Shown here: one piece after another, positions 1 through 7,978 of the stretch
Layout of the letters: each line of letters begins with the position of its first letter
Position numbering within the stretch: position 1 is the first letter of the stretch
Assembly (NCBI GenBank): GCA_963709325.1
Contig: CAVPVV010000003.1
Span: 124,001-188,000 of the forward strand
DNA length: 64,000 nt
From: VFZN01 sp963709325
GTDB lineage: Bacteria; Acidobacteriota; Vicinamibacteria; Vicinamibacterales; UBA2999
Direction of reading: 5' to 3'
Made by a program: the position numbers and the translations under genes
Notes under the pieces: generated by a model
Seen by the model: only the letters and a program-made list of their open reading frames with translations
Told to the model about the DNA's origin: nothing
The model's database searches: none

Positions 1-174
1 AACGAGGCCTGCAGCCTCGGTTTGCTGACGCGACAGGCTACGAGGGTAACAATCACTCGCGGCGACGACCTGCATGTAGACGATGCCCTGTTTGCCTGGC
101 CACAGGAAGGCACGGTGCAGCTCCATGTCGAACACGGCGTGCTGCCCATCCTGGCCGGGCCGTTCACGGTCTGA
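1..174 (+). CDS. C-terminal end of an unknown protein (cut by window edge)
   Basis: Frame 1 is open from the first base to a TGA at 172-174 and gives 57 residues ending in AGPFTV. The start lies outside the window. The residues show no motif I recognise; the alternating polar/hydrophobic pattern near the end (TVQLHVEHGVLPIL) suggests beta strands. It converges with the DinB gene, and the space between them holds a heptamer repeat array. The reading frame is supported only by composition and by the lack of a better alternative. Confidence 0.4.
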   Translation, partial: NEACSLGLLTRQATRVTITRGDDLHVDDALFAWPQEGTVQLHVEHGVLPILAGPFTV

Positions 175-216
175 ACGTCAAGGCAGAAGGGACAAGGCAA
201 AACTTGCTGCCTTTCC

Positions 217-251
217 TTCTGCCTTCTGTCTTCTGCCTTCTGCCTTCTGCC
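217..251 (-). repeat. (GGCAGAA)n heptamer array after dinB-like gene
   Basis: Five consecutive 7-base units, read TTCTGCC on the plus strand and GGCAGAA in the sense of the adjacent minus-strand gene; the second unit has one C-to-T change. The array ends three bases from the DinB stop codon. A single copy in the opposite orientation (AGGCAGAAGG at about 181-190) could pair with it as a stem. Similar arrays follow two other genes in the window. Confidence 0.85.
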
Positions 252-254
252 TTA

Positions 255-752
255 TCACGCTCCGACCAGGGCCTTTACCAGTTGGATTTGCCCTGCGTGA
301 TAGGCCGCGTGGCCGGTGATGCCGAGCACCTGGTCGAAGCGGGCTTCAGCGCTCAGGGGCGATGCCTGCTTGCCCTGGTCGATGGCGTCGACGGTGTCGC
401 GCAGCTGCCGCACTTCCTGCGACAGGGTCTTCTTCACATCGGCCCACGAGAGCCGGGACGCCGCATCCCACTCGAACCAGTCCTCGCCGTCGAGCACGAA
501 CGGCCCGTCGTGAGCGCCGGTCAGGCGCGACCGGACCTCGCGAAGCCAGTAGGCGTGGTGCAGCGCAATTTCGCCGACGTTGTGCCGGCCGGGTTTGGGC
601 CGGCGCGCCGCCGTGTCGGCATCCACACCGGTAACGGCGGTGAGGATGTCGGCGCCATACCAGGCGTCAGCGGCGTGCCCCTCATCGATGACTCGAGGCA
701 GGACGGCGGTCGGGATGGCCGCGGGGGTCGGGTTCTTGGTGGTGGTGGACAT
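255..752 (-). CDS. DinB-family four-helix protein
   Basis: This 165-residue protein fits the DinB/YfiT-like metalloenzyme superfamily: helical throughout, with a mid-protein HHAYW motif (about residue 65) and a C-terminal HAAYHAGQI motif (about residue 150). Those histidines form the three-His metal site in the family. Members include thiol transferases and proteins of unknown activity, so the substrate cannot be stated. An AGGAGG ribosome-binding site lies at 758-763 on the complementary strand, and a TTGACA-17-TATCGT promoter lies just upstream. The gene is divergent from the CGNR zinc-finger gene and shares its palindromic control region. Confidence 0.85.
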   Translation of the reverse strand: MSTTTKNPTPAAIPTAVLPRVIDEGHAADAWYGADILTAVTGVDADTAARRPKPGRHNVGEIALHHAYWLREVRSRLTGAHDGPFVLDGEDWFEWDAASRLSWADVKKTLSQEVRQLRDTVDAIDQGKQASPLSAEARFDQVLGITGHAAYHAGQIQLVKALVGA

Positions 753-783
753 CGGAGCCTCCTCTGCTGAAACCGTCTATCTC

Positions 784-831
784 ATATTTGAAGGTGTCAC
801 GATACTGCCGACCGTGACACCTGTCAAATAT
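784..831. promoter_or_regulatory. Long bipartite palindrome between divergent genes
   Basis: The left arm ATATTTGA-AGGTGTCACG (784-801) is matched by CGTGACACCT-G-TCAAATAT (813-831). That gives 18 complementary positions interrupted by one extra G, around an 11-base spacer. The inner arms alone are a perfect 10-bp inverted repeat. It sits between the divergent DinB gene and the CGNR zinc-finger gene and overlaps the DinB promoter, which is the normal position of an operator. The likeliest binder is the adjacent CGNR protein; this is inference. Confidence 0.75.
799..827 (-). promoter_or_regulatory. Sigma-70-type promoter for the DinB gene
   Basis: On the minus strand a perfect TTGACA (-35, 827-822) is followed after 17 bases by TATCGT (-10, 804-799). 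Transcription would begin about 40 bases before the DinB start codon. Both hexamers lie inside the palindrome at 784-831, so a protein bound there would block polymerase. Confidence 0.6.
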
Positions 832-871
832 ATTTTGATGGTTACACGGCCGCGTCGTACAATCTCGTTCA

Positions 872-1483
872 GTGAACCCCGCGAAACGACGGACCGCCCC
901 GGACCCGCGGGACGACATCGCCCGGGTGATGGGGTTCGTCAACACGCTGACCGGCCGCGACGCGGCGGCCCCGGCCGAGACGTTGTCGTCGTACGACGCC
1001 CTCCTCGAGTGGGCACGCGGCGCTGGGATCATCACGGCGCCGGTCGCCGCGGAACTGCGGAAGGCGGCCGAGGCGCATCCGAGCGAAGCTGGACGGGTCC
1101 TCAGCCGCGCTCGTGCGCTCCGTGAAACGCTGCACGCCCTGTTCTCCGCGGTTCAGCAAGCCAAAGCACCAGGGGGGACGGTGCTGGCCGACCTGGCCGA
1201 TCACCTCGGCGCGGGCTATGCCCAGGCCCGGCTGGTTTTCCAGGACGGCGCGCTGCAATGGGCGCCGGGGCCGGTCGCCCGGCTCGCGGACGTGACCCAC
1301 GAACTGGCGCGCGCCGCAGCGCGGCTCGTCGAATCGACGACCCTTTCTCGGGTGCGGGCTTGTGCCGCCGACGACTGCAAATGGTGGTTCGTGGACGACA
1401 CGAAAAACCACAGCCGCCGGTGGTGCGAAATGAAGACGTGCGGGAATCGCGCGAAGCTGAGGCGCTATCGGGAGCGGCAGTGA
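872..1483 (+). CDS. CGNR zinc-finger (ABATE-domain) protein, probable regulator
   Basis: This 203-residue protein has the layout of the ABATE/CGNR family: a helical N-terminal stress-sensor-like domain (about residues 10-150) and a C-terminal zinc finger. The finger contains C-AADDCKWWFVDDT, a second cysteine pair ending in CGNRAKLRRY, and the family signature CGNR. The family is predicted to bind DNA. The GTG start at 872 follows the palindromic control region directly, and its TGA overlaps the GTG of the nuclease gene. Autoregulation through the palindrome is inference. Confidence 0.85.
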   Translation: MNPAKRRTAPDPRDDIARVMGFVNTLTGRDAAAPAETLSSYDALLEWARGAGIITAPVAAELRKAAEAHPSEAGRVLSRARALRETLHALFSAVQQAKAPGGTVLADLADHLGAGYAQARLVFQDGALQWAPGPVARLADVTHELARAAARLVESTTLSRVRACAADDCKWWFVDDTKNHSRRWCEMKTCGNRAKLRRYRERQ

Positions 1484-1965
1484 CTGCCCGAGTCCTTGCT
1501 CTCGTCACGCTGCTGGCATCGACGTCGTTCGGTGCTGCGACGACCGAACAGGCGCCGGCGGCCACCGCTCACGCGACGTTGCGCGTGCGCAAGGTGATCG
1601 ATGGCGACACGATCACCGTATCGGGGATCGGCACGGTGCGCTTGATCGGAGTCGACGCGCCGGAGAAAACCGGCGGGTATCGCCCCACCGAGCCGTACGG
1701 CGACGAGGCCACCCGCTTCATGAAGTCGCTGCTCGACGGCAAGCTCGTTCGCCTCGAATACGACGGGGAGCGCAAGGACCCGTACGACCGGACGCTCGCC
1801 TACGTCTACCTCGAGGACGGCACGCTGGCCAACGAAGCGATCATCCGCGCCGGCCTCGCCGAGACCTACCGCCGCTTTACGTATCGCCTCAAACCCCAAC
1901 TCCAGGCCGCGGAGAAAGAGGCGCGTGACGCGCACCGCGGAATGTGGGCGAACCGGCGGCCGTAG
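1480..1965 (+). CDS. Secreted thermonuclease-like (SNase) nuclease
   Basis: The 161-residue protein starts at a GTG that overlaps the CGNR stop (GTGA). An upstream in-frame start would lie inside the CGNR gene and is unlikely. Residues 1-22 form a signal peptide. The staphylococcal-nuclease fold follows, with VIDGDTI (Ca-binding Asp), VRLIGVDAPE (Asp and catalytic region), a YGDEA helix, the conserved Arg in DRTLAYVYL, and NEAIIRAGLA. These are the standard SNase landmarks. It should cut DNA or RNA outside the cytoplasm. Coupling to a regulator gene suggests co-transcription. Confidence 0.85.
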   Translation: MTARVLALVTLLASTSFGAATTEQAPAATAHATLRVRKVIDGDTITVSGIGTVRLIGVDAPEKTGGYRPTEPYGDEATRFMKSLLDGKLVRLEYDGERKDPYDRTLAYVYLEDGTLANEAIIRAGLAETYRRFTYRLKPQLQAAEKEARDAHRGMWANRRP

Positions 1966-1979
1966 CCCGGGGCTCGGAC

Positions 1980-2713
1980 CTACACTGCTATCCCGACTTG
2001 GAACGTCCCGGAAAACCCGCTCGACGTATTACCCGACAGCGAGATCAACTCCTGCGACACCCCGTCGGCGAACACGCCGTCACGCGCGTTGGTGGTGGCG
2101 TTCTGGCCCTTGGCGGCGTACACCCCGGTGCGGTAGACCGCCGCCGTGATGTCTTCGGGAAACGCGATCTGCGTCACCTTCACCGACCGGCCGCCAATCG
2201 TGACCTCGACATGAACGTGGGTCGCGCGTCCCTGGTACCAGCCGGGGTAGACCGTGTCGAAGGTGGCCTGTCCCTGTCCGTCGGTGGTCTGCGCGCCGCG
2301 CAGGAAGTTCTGACCGACATCCTGGCCGTATTCGCTATAGACCCCTTGGTGGTCGCATTGCCAGATCTCCACGGTCGCGCCCGAGACCGGCGCGCAGCTC
2401 GATGTCGCGTTGACCACCGCGATCGTCAGCGACAGCGGCAGCCCCGGCTTTCCGTCGGTGACGTTCCGCCGGAAATAATCGCCGTGCGAAGGGTATGGGC
2501 CGACGGTTTCGGTGGGCGTCACCGCGCACCCCGTTCCCATGACGGTGCCGTTGTCCGTCGTTGTCGTGGGTGGTGGTGGTGGTGCTGGTCGATGTCGCGC
2601 TGGGGCTGGTCGGCGTCTCGCCGCCGCACGCCGCAGTCATCACCGCTCCTGCTGCGCCCAGCAGCTCCAGCGCCTGCCGCCGGTTCAGGCGACGCGGTCT
2701 TGGTTCGTGCATC
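1980..2713 (-). CDS. Intradiol ring-cleavage dioxygenase lipoprotein, with apparent frameshift
   Basis: The C-terminal part (1980-2540) is an intradiol dioxygenase domain: VGPYP near its start, a first iron-ligand Tyr in GVYSEYG, then VYPGWYQGRATHVHV, which supplies the second Tyr and the two His ligands. Another frame upstream holds the natural N-terminus: MHEPRPRRLNRRQALELLG, a Tat-like twin-Arg signal, then a lipobox ending TAAC. The two frames meet in a Thr-rich linker coded by ACC repeats. Removing one G of the GGG run at 2568-2570 restores a continuous protein. Extracytoplasmic members often act on aromatic diols, but the substrate is unknown. The gene converges with the nuclease gene. 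Confidence 0.7.
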
Positions 2714-2797
2714 GTGTCCACTCTCCAGGCCATTTGAGGTTTGGTGCGCTCACCCCTTGCGATGGCCGTGCCACCAATTGGGGCAGAATTGTGACAA

Positions 2798-3533
2798 ATG
2801 CGCGTCGCGGTCACACGTGCCGAAGACGAAAGCGGCCCGCTCGGCTCGGCGCTCCGCGGCCGCGGGCTGGCCCCGGTCTCGTGCCCGCTGCTCGTGGAGG
2901 CGCTCCTCGACGACCAGACGCCGCTTCGTGACGCGGCAGCACGCCTGGCCAGCTACGATTGGATCGTCGTGGCCAGTGACTCGCGCGGTCGACGCGCTCG
3001 GCGCCCAGCGTCATGGTTCATGGCCGCACGGTCTTCGCTCTGCGGCCGCCGGGTTGACCACGGCGCGCGCGCTTTCGGCTCTCGGAGCGACGCCGCCGCC
3101 GGTCGTCGCGGACACTGCGGGCGCAGCCGCCCTCTGGGACACCCTGGCATCGCTCGACTCGTGGCCGGGACGGCGGGTGCTCGTTCTCACCACGCCCGGC
3201 GGCCGCACCACGCTGATCGACGCGCTCCGTGCCGCTGGCGCCGACGTCGATGCCATCGACGCATACCGCATGGAAGCGCGCCCGCCGGAACGCATTCGCG
3301 AAGACTGGCACCAGGCCGCGCCAGACGCAGCCGTGCTCGCCAGCCCGCGCGCGGCGGCAGCCCTCGTCGCCGCAATCGGCCGCGACGCCCTGGCTCGCCT
3401 TCACGCGATCGTCGCGATTGGACAGACCACGGCCGATCGGCTCGCGGAGCTGGGCGTGCCGTGTCTCGTCGCTCCGGAGGCGTCATTCGACGCGGCGGCG
3501 GACACGATCGCGCGGAAGCTGCTGGCGCGATGA
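2798..3533 (+). CDS. hemD: Uroporphyrinogen-III synthase (HemD), apparent one-base frameshift
   Basis: HemD closes hydroxymethylbilane into uroporphyrinogen III. The N-terminus MRVAVTRAEDESGPL and the run to YDWIVVAS (2798-2978) are in one frame. From ACTCGCGCG (TRAVDALGAQ) to the stop the protein continues one base out of phase, covering LTTARALSALG, VLVLTTPGGR and the C-terminal AIGQTTADRLAELG, all HemD landmarks. The total length, 736 bases, is 3n+1, as expected for one extra base near 2980. Repaired, the protein would have about 244 residues, the normal size. Its stop overlaps the sensor-kinase ATG. The family is poorly conserved, but the heme context makes the call firm. Confidence 0.85.
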
Positions 3534-4822
3534 CCCTCCAGGACGTCGCTCCGCCGCTCCTCGACAGCCTCGATCGCACGTTCGTCGAGTGCAGCGCACT
3601 CGGATTTCAGTCGGTCGTGACGTCGATTCTCGCCGTCGCGTGCTACGTCATCTACCGGCGGCACCGCGGGCCATACTTTCTCACCTGGGCGATCGCCTGG
3701 TCGGTGTACGTTGTCCGCCTCGCCTGCATGTCCGCGTTCATCGTTCGGCGCGACATGGTCTTCTTGTTCCTGCACCAGGCGGCCACGGGGATCAGCGCCA
3801 TGCTGCTCCTCGCCGCCGCGCTCCAGCTTTCGCACGGTTTCCGGCTGCGTCCGCTGCACGTGGTGGTCGTGCCGCTGTCGATTCTCTGGGCGTGGGTCAC
3901 CATTTACGGCATGGGCAGCATGATGGTGGCCGGCATCACCACGGTCGTGCTCCTGTCCGGCGTCACCATCGCCACCGGGGTCGTGTTCTGGCGAGCGCGG
4001 GACCGCGTCCCCAGCCAATCTGCGGCAACCGTGCTCTCGATCGTGTTCGTGATCTGGGGGCTTCATCACCTCGACTACCCGCTGCTCCGCGGCTTTGGCG
4101 CGGCGGTGCTCTACGGCGTCTTCGCCGATGTGCTCTTCCTCTTCGCCATCGGACTGGGCTTCCTGTTCCTGGTGCTCGGCGGCGAGCGCGAGCGGCTGGC
4201 GGCGCGCAGCGCCGAGCTCGAACAGCTCACCCGCCTGATGCTCCGGGTCCAGGAAGACGAGCGGCGCCGCATCGCCCGCGAGCTCCACGACGAAGCCGGC
4301 CAGGTGCTCACCGCCGTCAAGATCGAGCTCGAGCTCGACGGCCGCACCGAGGCCGGTGCGCTCGTCGGCCGCGCGCTGAACCAGGTGCGCGACTTGAGCA
4401 ATCTGCTCCGCCCCGCCGCCCTTGACGATCTCGGGCTGCTCGATTCGCTGCGGGCGCTGGTGGACGACTTCTCGGGCCGCACCCGCATCCAGGTCGCGCT
4501 GGATCTCGAACGGGCGACCAGGCGACTGCCGCCGGATGTGGAGGTGGTGATCTATCGAGTGGTGCAGGAGGCGCTGACCAACGTCGCCCGGCACGCGCGG
4601 GCCACCGACGTGGACGTCCGGCTCACCACCGATCAGCGCGAAGCACGCATCATCGTCGAGGACAACGGGCACGGCATCGCGCCGGACGCCAGCCCGCACG
4701 TGGGCTGGCTCGGCATGCGCGAGCGCGTCACCGCGCTCGGTGGACAGCTGGCGATTGGCGCCGCCCGCGGCCACGGAGTACGCCTCGACGCCCACATCCC
4801 GCTGCAGGAGGCAGCGTCATGA
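3530..4822 (+). CDS. Seven-TM sensor histidine kinase inside the heme operon
   Basis: This 430-residue kinase has about seven membrane segments in residues 25-225 and no large extracytoplasmic domain, so it probably senses something in or near the membrane. A short coiled coil (ERERLAARSAELEQL) leads to a HisKA_3 dimerisation domain with phospho-acceptor His253 in RIARELHDEAGQVL. The HATPase domain carries the N-box VVQEALTNVARHA and the G-box VEDNGHGI, with GWLGMRERV near the end. This is the NarX/DesK class, which pairs with NarL/FixJ regulators. It overlaps hemD (ATGA) and the regulator gene (ATGA), so it is translated with the heme enzymes. Confidence 0.9.
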   Translation: MTLQDVAPPLLDSLDRTFVECSALGFQSVVTSILAVACYVIYRRHRGPYFLTWAIAWSVYVVRLACMSAFIVRRDMVFLFLHQAATGISAMLLLAAALQLSHGFRLRPLHVVVVPLSILWAWVTIYGMGSMMVAGITTVVLLSGVTIATGVVFWRARDRVPSQSAATVLSIVFVIWGLHHLDYPLLRGFGAAVLYGVFADVLFLFAIGLGFLFLVLGGERERLAARSAELEQLTRLMLRVQEDERRRIARELHDEAGQVLTAVKIELELDGRTEAGALVGRALNQVRDLSNLLRPAALDDLGLLDSLRALVDDFSGRTRIQVALDLERATRRLPPDVEVVIYRVVQEALTNVARHARATDVDVRLTTDQREARIIVEDNGHGIAPDASPHVGWLGMRERVTALGGQLAIGAARGHGVRLDAHIPLQEAAS

Positions 4823-5481
4823 GTCACGCGCCGACCCGTGTTGTCCTCGCCGACGATCACACGCTGGTGCGCAGCGGCATCCGGCGCATCCTCGAGGCGC
4901 ACCCGGGGTTCGAGGTGGTCGGCGAAGCCGGTGACGGCGCCGAGGCCGTCACGCTGGTCCGCGACACGGCGCCGGACGTCGTCGTCCTCGATCTCAACAT
5001 GCCGGGGACTGGTGGCCTCGACGTGCTGCCCGCGCTCAGGGCCGCGCAGCCGTCGCTCAAGGTGGTCGTGGTCACGATGCACGCCGGCCGTGAGTACGTC
5101 GCGCGGGCGATGAAGGGCGGAGCCAACGCGTACCTGTTGAAGGACTCGGCCGTCCAGGACCTCGTCGCCGCGGTCGAAGCGGTGCTGGCCGGCCAGTCGT
5201 ACTTCAGCCCGTCGATTCAGGCGCTGATGGCAGAACTGCTTCGCGGTGACACGCCCGCCGCGGCACGGGGAACGCCGCTCACCGACCGCGAACGCGAGGT
5301 CCTGACCTGGCTGGCGCGCGGCCTCTCGAGCAAGGAAGTGGCGCAGCGCCTCGACATCAGCGCCCGCACCGTGGAGACGCATCGCGCCAACTTGATGCAC
5401 AAACTCGGGGTCAAGTCGGTCGCGCTCCTCATCCAGGTGGCGATCCGCGAGGGCATCATCGACCCGCCGCATGGGTCCTAA
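4819..5481 (+). CDS. NarL/FixJ-family response regulator inside the heme operon
   Basis: The 220-residue regulator has a receiver domain (acidic pair Asp12-Asp13, phospho-acceptor Asp58 in VVVLDLNMPG, conserved Lys in YLLKDSA) and a LuxR-type helix-turn-helix (about residues 150-205; LTDREREVL, ARTVETHRANLMHKLG). It overlaps the kinase gene by four bases and is clearly its partner. Two inverted repeats with CGTA/TACG half-sites lie between its stop and hemA, a natural place for it to bind. Control of the heme genes is inferred from position. Confidence 0.92.
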   Translation: MSHAPTRVVLADDHTLVRSGIRRILEAHPGFEVVGEAGDGAEAVTLVRDTAPDVVVLDLNMPGTGGLDVLPALRAAQPSLKVVVVTMHAGREYVARAMKGGANAYLLKDSAVQDLVAAVEAVLAGQSYFSPSIQALMAELLRGDTPAAARGTPLTDREREVLTWLARGLSSKEVAQRLDISARTVETHRANLMHKLGVKSVALLIQVAIREGIIDPPHGS

Positions 5482-5595
5482 CCCCTCAGCTCCTTGAGTT
5501 GCGGATCCATCTGCTTGCTGATTCGCGCGGAACGGGCGCAGACGAGCGGAGTCCCGGCCGATGGCATGCGTCAACAAAGTCAAGTGTGGGGTTAG

Positions 5596-5611
5596 TCCGT
5601 ACTTCTACGGA
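5596..5611. promoter_or_regulatory. Inverted repeat 1 upstream of hemA
   Basis: TCCGTA-CTTC-TACGGA is a perfect 6-bp inverted repeat with a 4-base centre, about 70 bases before the hemA start. The CGTA/TACG core recurs in the second repeat nearby. It lies in the only real gap within the heme operon. It could be an operator for the NarL-type regulator coded just upstream or a small RNA hairpin. No T-run follows, so it does not look like a terminator. Confidence 0.5.
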
Positions 5612-5654
5612 TGCGCTGTCGGTAGTTTCGCGAATTGTTCGGGTCGGGCTTGGG

Positions 5655-5670
5655 ACGTAGCCTCTTACGT
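5655..5670. promoter_or_regulatory. Inverted repeat 2 upstream of hemA
   Basis: ACGTA-GCCTCT-TACGT is a perfect 5-bp inverted repeat ending 12 bases before the hemA ATG. It shares the CGTA...TACG half-sites of the repeat at 5596-5611, with a spacer two bases longer. Its closeness to the start codon would let a bound protein, or a folded mRNA, affect hemA expression. Confidence 0.45.
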
Positions 5671-5681
5671 ACAGCGTCGTT

Positions 5682-7022
5682 ATGTCCCACAGTCCCGGCT
5701 GCCCGCACCAAGGCGTCTGTTCCACGGTGCCTGCCGATGCGCACTTTCGGGCCGTTGCCGAGCTGAGCGGCCTTGCCGCTCTCCGCGTCCTCACCCTCAA
5801 TCATCACAACCTCGGCATCGAGCAGCTTCCGCAGGTGTCGCTGGCAGCCGACACCGTGACCTCGCTGCAGGCCGCGCTCGCCGCGTCGAGCGTCGAGAGT
5901 TTCATCCTGGCGACGTGCAACCGCACCGAAATCTACTGGCGGGCACGAACGCCGGGCGATGACGAGCGTGTGCGCGACCTCGTCCTCGCGCACGTGATGC
6001 CGGTGGCCGCTGACCTGCTCCGGGAGCATCTGCCACTCCGCGGACGGGCGGCCGCCGTGCATCTCTTCCGGGTCTGCTGCGGAATCGAGTCCCTGGTCCT
6101 CGGCGAGGCGGAAATCCTCGGCCAGGTTCGCGCCGCCCTGGAATCCAACAGCGCCTGCGGCCCGTTCCTCCAGGGCGTGGTGATGGCCGCGCAGCGCGCT
6201 GGCCGCATGGCCCGGGCCGAGACCGGCATCGGTGTCGGCGCGCTATCGGTAGCGTCGGCAGCGGTACAACTTGTGGCCGCAACGCTGCCGCTGCCGCGGT
6301 CGCACGTCGTGGTGGTCGGTGCCGGGACAACCGGCGTCAAGGCGGCCAGGCACCTGCGCGGGCTCGAGGTGGAACGCCTGACCGTCGCCAACCGGACGCG
6401 GGAGCGCGCCGAAACCGTTGCCGCCTCGGTTGACGCGAACGGCATCGGCCTCGATACGCTGATCAACGAGATCGCGCGCGCCGATGCGGCCATCTGTGCC
6501 GTCGCCTCGCCCACGCCAGTGATCGATCGCGCGTCGCTGCAGTCCGCGATGGCCGCGCGGCCGGGGCGCCCGCTCCTGATCGTCGACCTCAGCATGCCGC
6601 CGGTGGTCGAAGCCGGCGAGGTGCCCGGCGTCACGCGAGTCGATCTTGCGGCGCTGGAACAGCAGGTCGCCGACCAGCGCGATCGGCGCGCAGCCGAGAT
6701 CCCGAGGGTCGAGACGGTGATTGAAAGGGAGCTGCTCCATCTGCAGGCGTGGGCGCGACGCCACGCGCTGCGGCCTTTCGTCTCGGACCTGCGGCGCAAG
6801 GTGGAATCGATTCGACAGGCGGAGCTGGCCCGCGCCGCCGGGGAGTTGAGCGATCCCCGCGCGATGGATGTCGAGTTGCTCGATCGGCTCAGCCGCCGGC
6901 TGCTCGACCAGGTGCTGGCGATTCCGTTCGCCACGCTCGAGACGGGCGAAGTACCGCTCGATCCTGCGCAGGCGCAGTACCTCCGCCGCCTCTTCGCGCT
7001 CGGGCCCGGAGCCGACGCGTGA
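5682..7022 (+). CDS. hemA: Glutamyl-tRNA reductase
   Basis: HemA reduces glutamyl-tRNA to glutamate-1-semialdehyde, the first committed step of C5-pathway heme synthesis. The 446-residue protein shows the catalytic Cys79 in ILATCNRTEIY, the GIESLVLGEAEILGQVR signature (about residues 134-150), a Rossmann NADPH site VVVGAGTTGVKAARHL (about 205-222), the PVVEAGEV loop and the C-terminal dimerisation helices. The extended N-terminus (MSHSPGCPHQGVCS, with two Cys) comes before the usual LTLNHHN start and is unusual. An internal start is possible. The stop overlaps the hemC GTG. Confidence 0.95.
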   Translation: MSHSPGCPHQGVCSTVPADAHFRAVAELSGLAALRVLTLNHHNLGIEQLPQVSLAADTVTSLQAALAASSVESFILATCNRTEIYWRARTPGDDERVRDLVLAHVMPVAADLLREHLPLRGRAAAVHLFRVCCGIESLVLGEAEILGQVRAALESNSACGPFLQGVVMAAQRAGRMARAETGIGVGALSVASAAVQLVAATLPLPRSHVVVVGAGTTGVKAARHLRGLEVERLTVANRTRERAETVAASVDANGIGLDTLINEIARADAAICAVASPTPVIDRASLQSAMAARPGRPLLIVDLSMPPVVEAGEVPGVTRVDLAALEQQVADQRDRRAAEIPRVETVIERELLHLQAWARRHALRPFVSDLRRKVESIRQAELARAAGELSDPRAMDVELLDRLSRRLLDQVLAIPFATLETGEVPLDPAQAQYLRRLFALGPGADA

Positions 7023-7978
7023 ATGCGATCCGGATCGGCACTCGCGGCAGCGCGCTCGCCCTGTGGCAGGCGCGGTACGTCGCGGCGCGGCTCGCCGAGG
7101 TGATGCCGCATCTGCCGGTGCAACTGGTCGAGATCAGCTCCACCGGCGATCAGGTCACCGACGTTCCGCTCTCGACCGTCGAGGGCACGGGCTTCTTCAC
7201 GGCGACGATCGAGCGCGCTCTGATCGACGAGCGTGTGGACGTCGCCGTACACAGCTACAAGGATTTGCCGGTCGCGAACACTCCCGGTCTGGTCGTGGCG
7301 GCAGTGCCGCCTCGCGGACCGGTTGAGGACGTGCTCTGCGCGCGGACCGGCGTCACGCTCGGGTCGCTGCCCCCAGGCGCGCGGATTGGGACCTGCAGTG
7401 CCCGTCGCACCGCACAGATCCGCACGCAGCGACCCGACCTCGATATCCGGCCGCTACGCGGCAATGTTCCGACCCGGGTCGGCCGGATTGCGAGCGGCGA
7501 GCTCGACGCGATCGTGCTCGCGCGGGCGGGGCTCGTGCGCCTTGGCCTCGAGCAGCACATCACCGAGGTGTTCCCGGTTGGCACCGTGATGCCCGCGCCG
7601 GCGCAAGGCGCGCTGGCCGTGCAGTGCCGGTTGAAGAACGAGCCGCTCCTGCGCGTGCTCGCATCGCTCGATCACGAGCCGACGCGACGGGCGGTGGACG
7701 CCGAGCGCACCGTGCTTCATGCGCTGGGCGGCGGCTGCTCCGTGCCTGTCGGCGCGACCGCCACGGAGGACGAGCACGGCATACTGCGCCTGTCCGCGGC
7801 GGTGTTCGAGCTCGACGCGCCGCACGCCATTCGCGTGAACCTGGACGGCACCGGTGCCCAGCAGCTGGGCGAGACGGCCGCTCGCCGCCTCCTCGATCTC
7901 GGCGCCGGCCGCATCCTCGCGGCGTTCGAGAAGGCCGCGCGTCTCGGCGCTCCCCCGGCCCTGGAGGCCACATCATGA
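7019..7978 (+). CDS. hemC: Hydroxymethylbilane synthase (porphobilinogen deaminase)
   Basis: HemC joins four porphobilinogens into hydroxymethylbilane. The GTG start at 7019 overlaps the hemA stop and gives IRIGTRGSALALWQA, the conserved N-terminus. Other landmarks are the EISSTGDQ segment, VDVAVHSYKDLP, RIGTCSARRTAQI, PLRGNVPTR and the cofactor-attachment Cys240 in ALGGGCSVPVGA. At 319 residues it has the family's normal length. The gene product feeds HemD, coded upstream, and the ATGA overlap with hemB indicates coupled translation. Confidence 0.96.
   Translation: MNAIRIGTRGSALALWQARYVAARLAEVMPHLPVQLVEISSTGDQVTDVPLSTVEGTGFFTATIERALIDERVDVAVHSYKDLPVANTPGLVVAAVPPRGPVEDVLCARTGVTLGSLPPGARIGTCSARRTAQIRTQRPDLDIRPLRGNVPTRVGRIASGELDAIVLARAGLVRLGLEQHITEVFPVGTVMPAPAQGALAVQCRLKNEPLLRVLASLDHEPTRRAVDAERTVLHALGGGCSVPVGATATEDEHGILRLSAAVFELDAPHAIRVNLDGTGAQQLGETAARRLLDLGAGRILAAFEKAARLGAPPALEATS

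Noticed and set aside
217..251. CRISPR-like repeats
   Set aside because: The heptamer units are contiguous without spacers and no cas gene lies in the window.
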